Origin: Microscillaceae bacterium
Lineage (GTDB): Bacteria > Bacteroidota > Bacteroidia > Cytophagales > Microscillaceae
Reading direction: 5' to 3'
Assembly: GCA_003483885.1 (NCBI GenBank)
Contig: DMXI01000336.1
Span: 1-63,801 of the forward strand
Length of the DNA stretch: 63,801 bases
This document shows, in pieces, positions 63,300 to 63,801 of the stretch (the first letter of the stretch is position 1; each line of letters opens with the position of its first letter). The notes under the pieces are model-generated. The model made no database searches, had not been told where the DNA came from, and saw only the letters and a list, made by a program, of their open reading frames with translations. The position numbers and the translations under genes were made by a program.

Positions 63300-63722
63300 T
63301 TATACTTTCATCGCGTTTAAATTATCTTTGGTAAGAGGCTTGTTAATATACTCTTTTACATAATCATATCTTTTGGAACGCTTAATATCTTTTGAATTAA
63401 TAGAAGAAGTAAGCATTACAATTTTACAGTGCTGTTTGATACGATCCGACAAACGCTCAAACTCATCCAAAAACTGAAAACCGTCCATCAATGGCATATC
63501 AATATCAAGAAAAATCACATCAGGTAAAAAGTTGTTTTTCCCCATCATAGAAGCAATTTTTTCTGAATTTCGCAAAAACTCAATCGCTCCTTTACCTCCT
63601 GTATGTGTATAAATATTTTCGGTGATGCCGGCAGATTCTATGATTTTCTGATTAATAAGATTATCAATCTCATTATCATCAATGAGCATTACTGCATTAA
63701 ACTTTACTTGTGAGTTTGTCAT
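63300..63722 (-). CDS. Stand-alone response regulator (receiver domain only)
   Basis: 140 residues, one CheY-like receiver with acidic pair Asp15-Asp16, phospho-acceptor Asp73 (FLDIDMPLMDG), Thr in MLTSS and Lys in INKPL. No output domain. Such single receivers in Bacteroidota pair with nearby hybrid or soluble kinases; none is adjacent in view. Confidence 0.92.
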   Translation of the reverse strand: MTNSQVKFNAVMLIDDNEIDNLINQKIIESAGITENIYTHTGGKGAIEFLRNSEKIASMMGKNNFLPDVIFLDIDMPLMDGFQFLDEFERLSDRIKQHCKIVMLTSSINSKDIKRSKRYDYVKEYINKPLTKDNLNAMKV

Positions 63723-63801
63723 AGTTTTTGATTTTCTATCAAGTGATTTGATTGATGATACGATCAGTTTTAAGTATAGATATTTGTAAGTATACCTTTA
63801 T

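Overview
The window looks like chromosomal DNA of a Bacteroidota bacterium of the Cytophagales type; from remembered family resemblance it is most like Microscilla, but no search was run. The evidence is an AT-rich sequence, promoters of the TTTG / TAnnTTTG kind used by the Bacteroidota housekeeping sigma factor, few Shine-Dalgarno sites, a one-subunit (di-heme type) SdhC, an ABC permease fused to an M1 peptidase, a GWxTD lipoprotein, DUF4199 and DUF1573 proteins, and the FtsK-LolA gene pair. I see no phage, insertion sequence, CRISPR array or tRNA gene.

Layout. 1-3.5 kb: sdhC (5' end cut by the window edge), sdhA, sdhB. 3.6-10.3 kb: a small helical protein, an orphan SiaB-like protein, a DUF4199 protein, and an ABC exporter pair whose permease carries an M1 peptidase domain. 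10.5-12.6 kb: a TolB-like/TPR/LytTR regulator, a tandem 9-bp direct repeat and a 56-codon ORF. 12.7-14.3 kb: ECF sigma factor, membrane protein and a two-repeat protein in one unit. 15-22 kb: amtB, a Fur-family regulator, a MerR-B12 (CarH/LitR-like) photoreceptor-type regulator, and a SulP transporter. 22-29.5 kb: an amino-sugar kinase with murQ (cell-wall recycling), several envelope or unknown proteins, a gamma-carbonic anhydrase, an LRR membrane protein and an SDR. 29.7-37.1 kb: parA with an unusual parB, pyrD, ftsK, lolA, pyrF. 37-44.3 kb: DinB-like protein, esterase, membrane protein, sterol-desaturase-like protein, DUF1573 protein, two tandem SRP RNA genes, fsa/talC, and an FtsE-type ATPase. 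44.4-49.1 kb: a DUF4178 protein followed by a four-gene, five-domain paralogous family with Arg/Ser/Tyr/Gly-rich tails. 49.3-63.8 kb: unknown protein, macrodomain, histidine kinase, coaX, GWxTD lipoprotein, sppA, folK, OmpA-like protein, lpdA, a large helical protein, and a stand-alone response regulator.

Most notable signals. (1) The 45-49 kb array of tailed secreted proteins: one member is a visible two-gene fusion, and the copies carry duplicated terminators with a compensatory base change. (2) Two gene-free divergent regions 14 kb apart carry clusters of perfect DnaA boxes; one of them (53.75-54.13 kb) is three copies of a composite unit: an ATCGACA palindrome, then TTATCCACA, 15 nt, then an inverted box. 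(3) Two adjacent SRP RNA genes differ in a way that keeps the apical stem paired. (4) A TGGACA-ttt-TGTCCA palindrome recurs in front of four genes. (5) A LytTR regulator sits beside a direct repeat with the geometry of LytTR sites. Functional statements about unknown genes are inference; families are named from motifs read directly.
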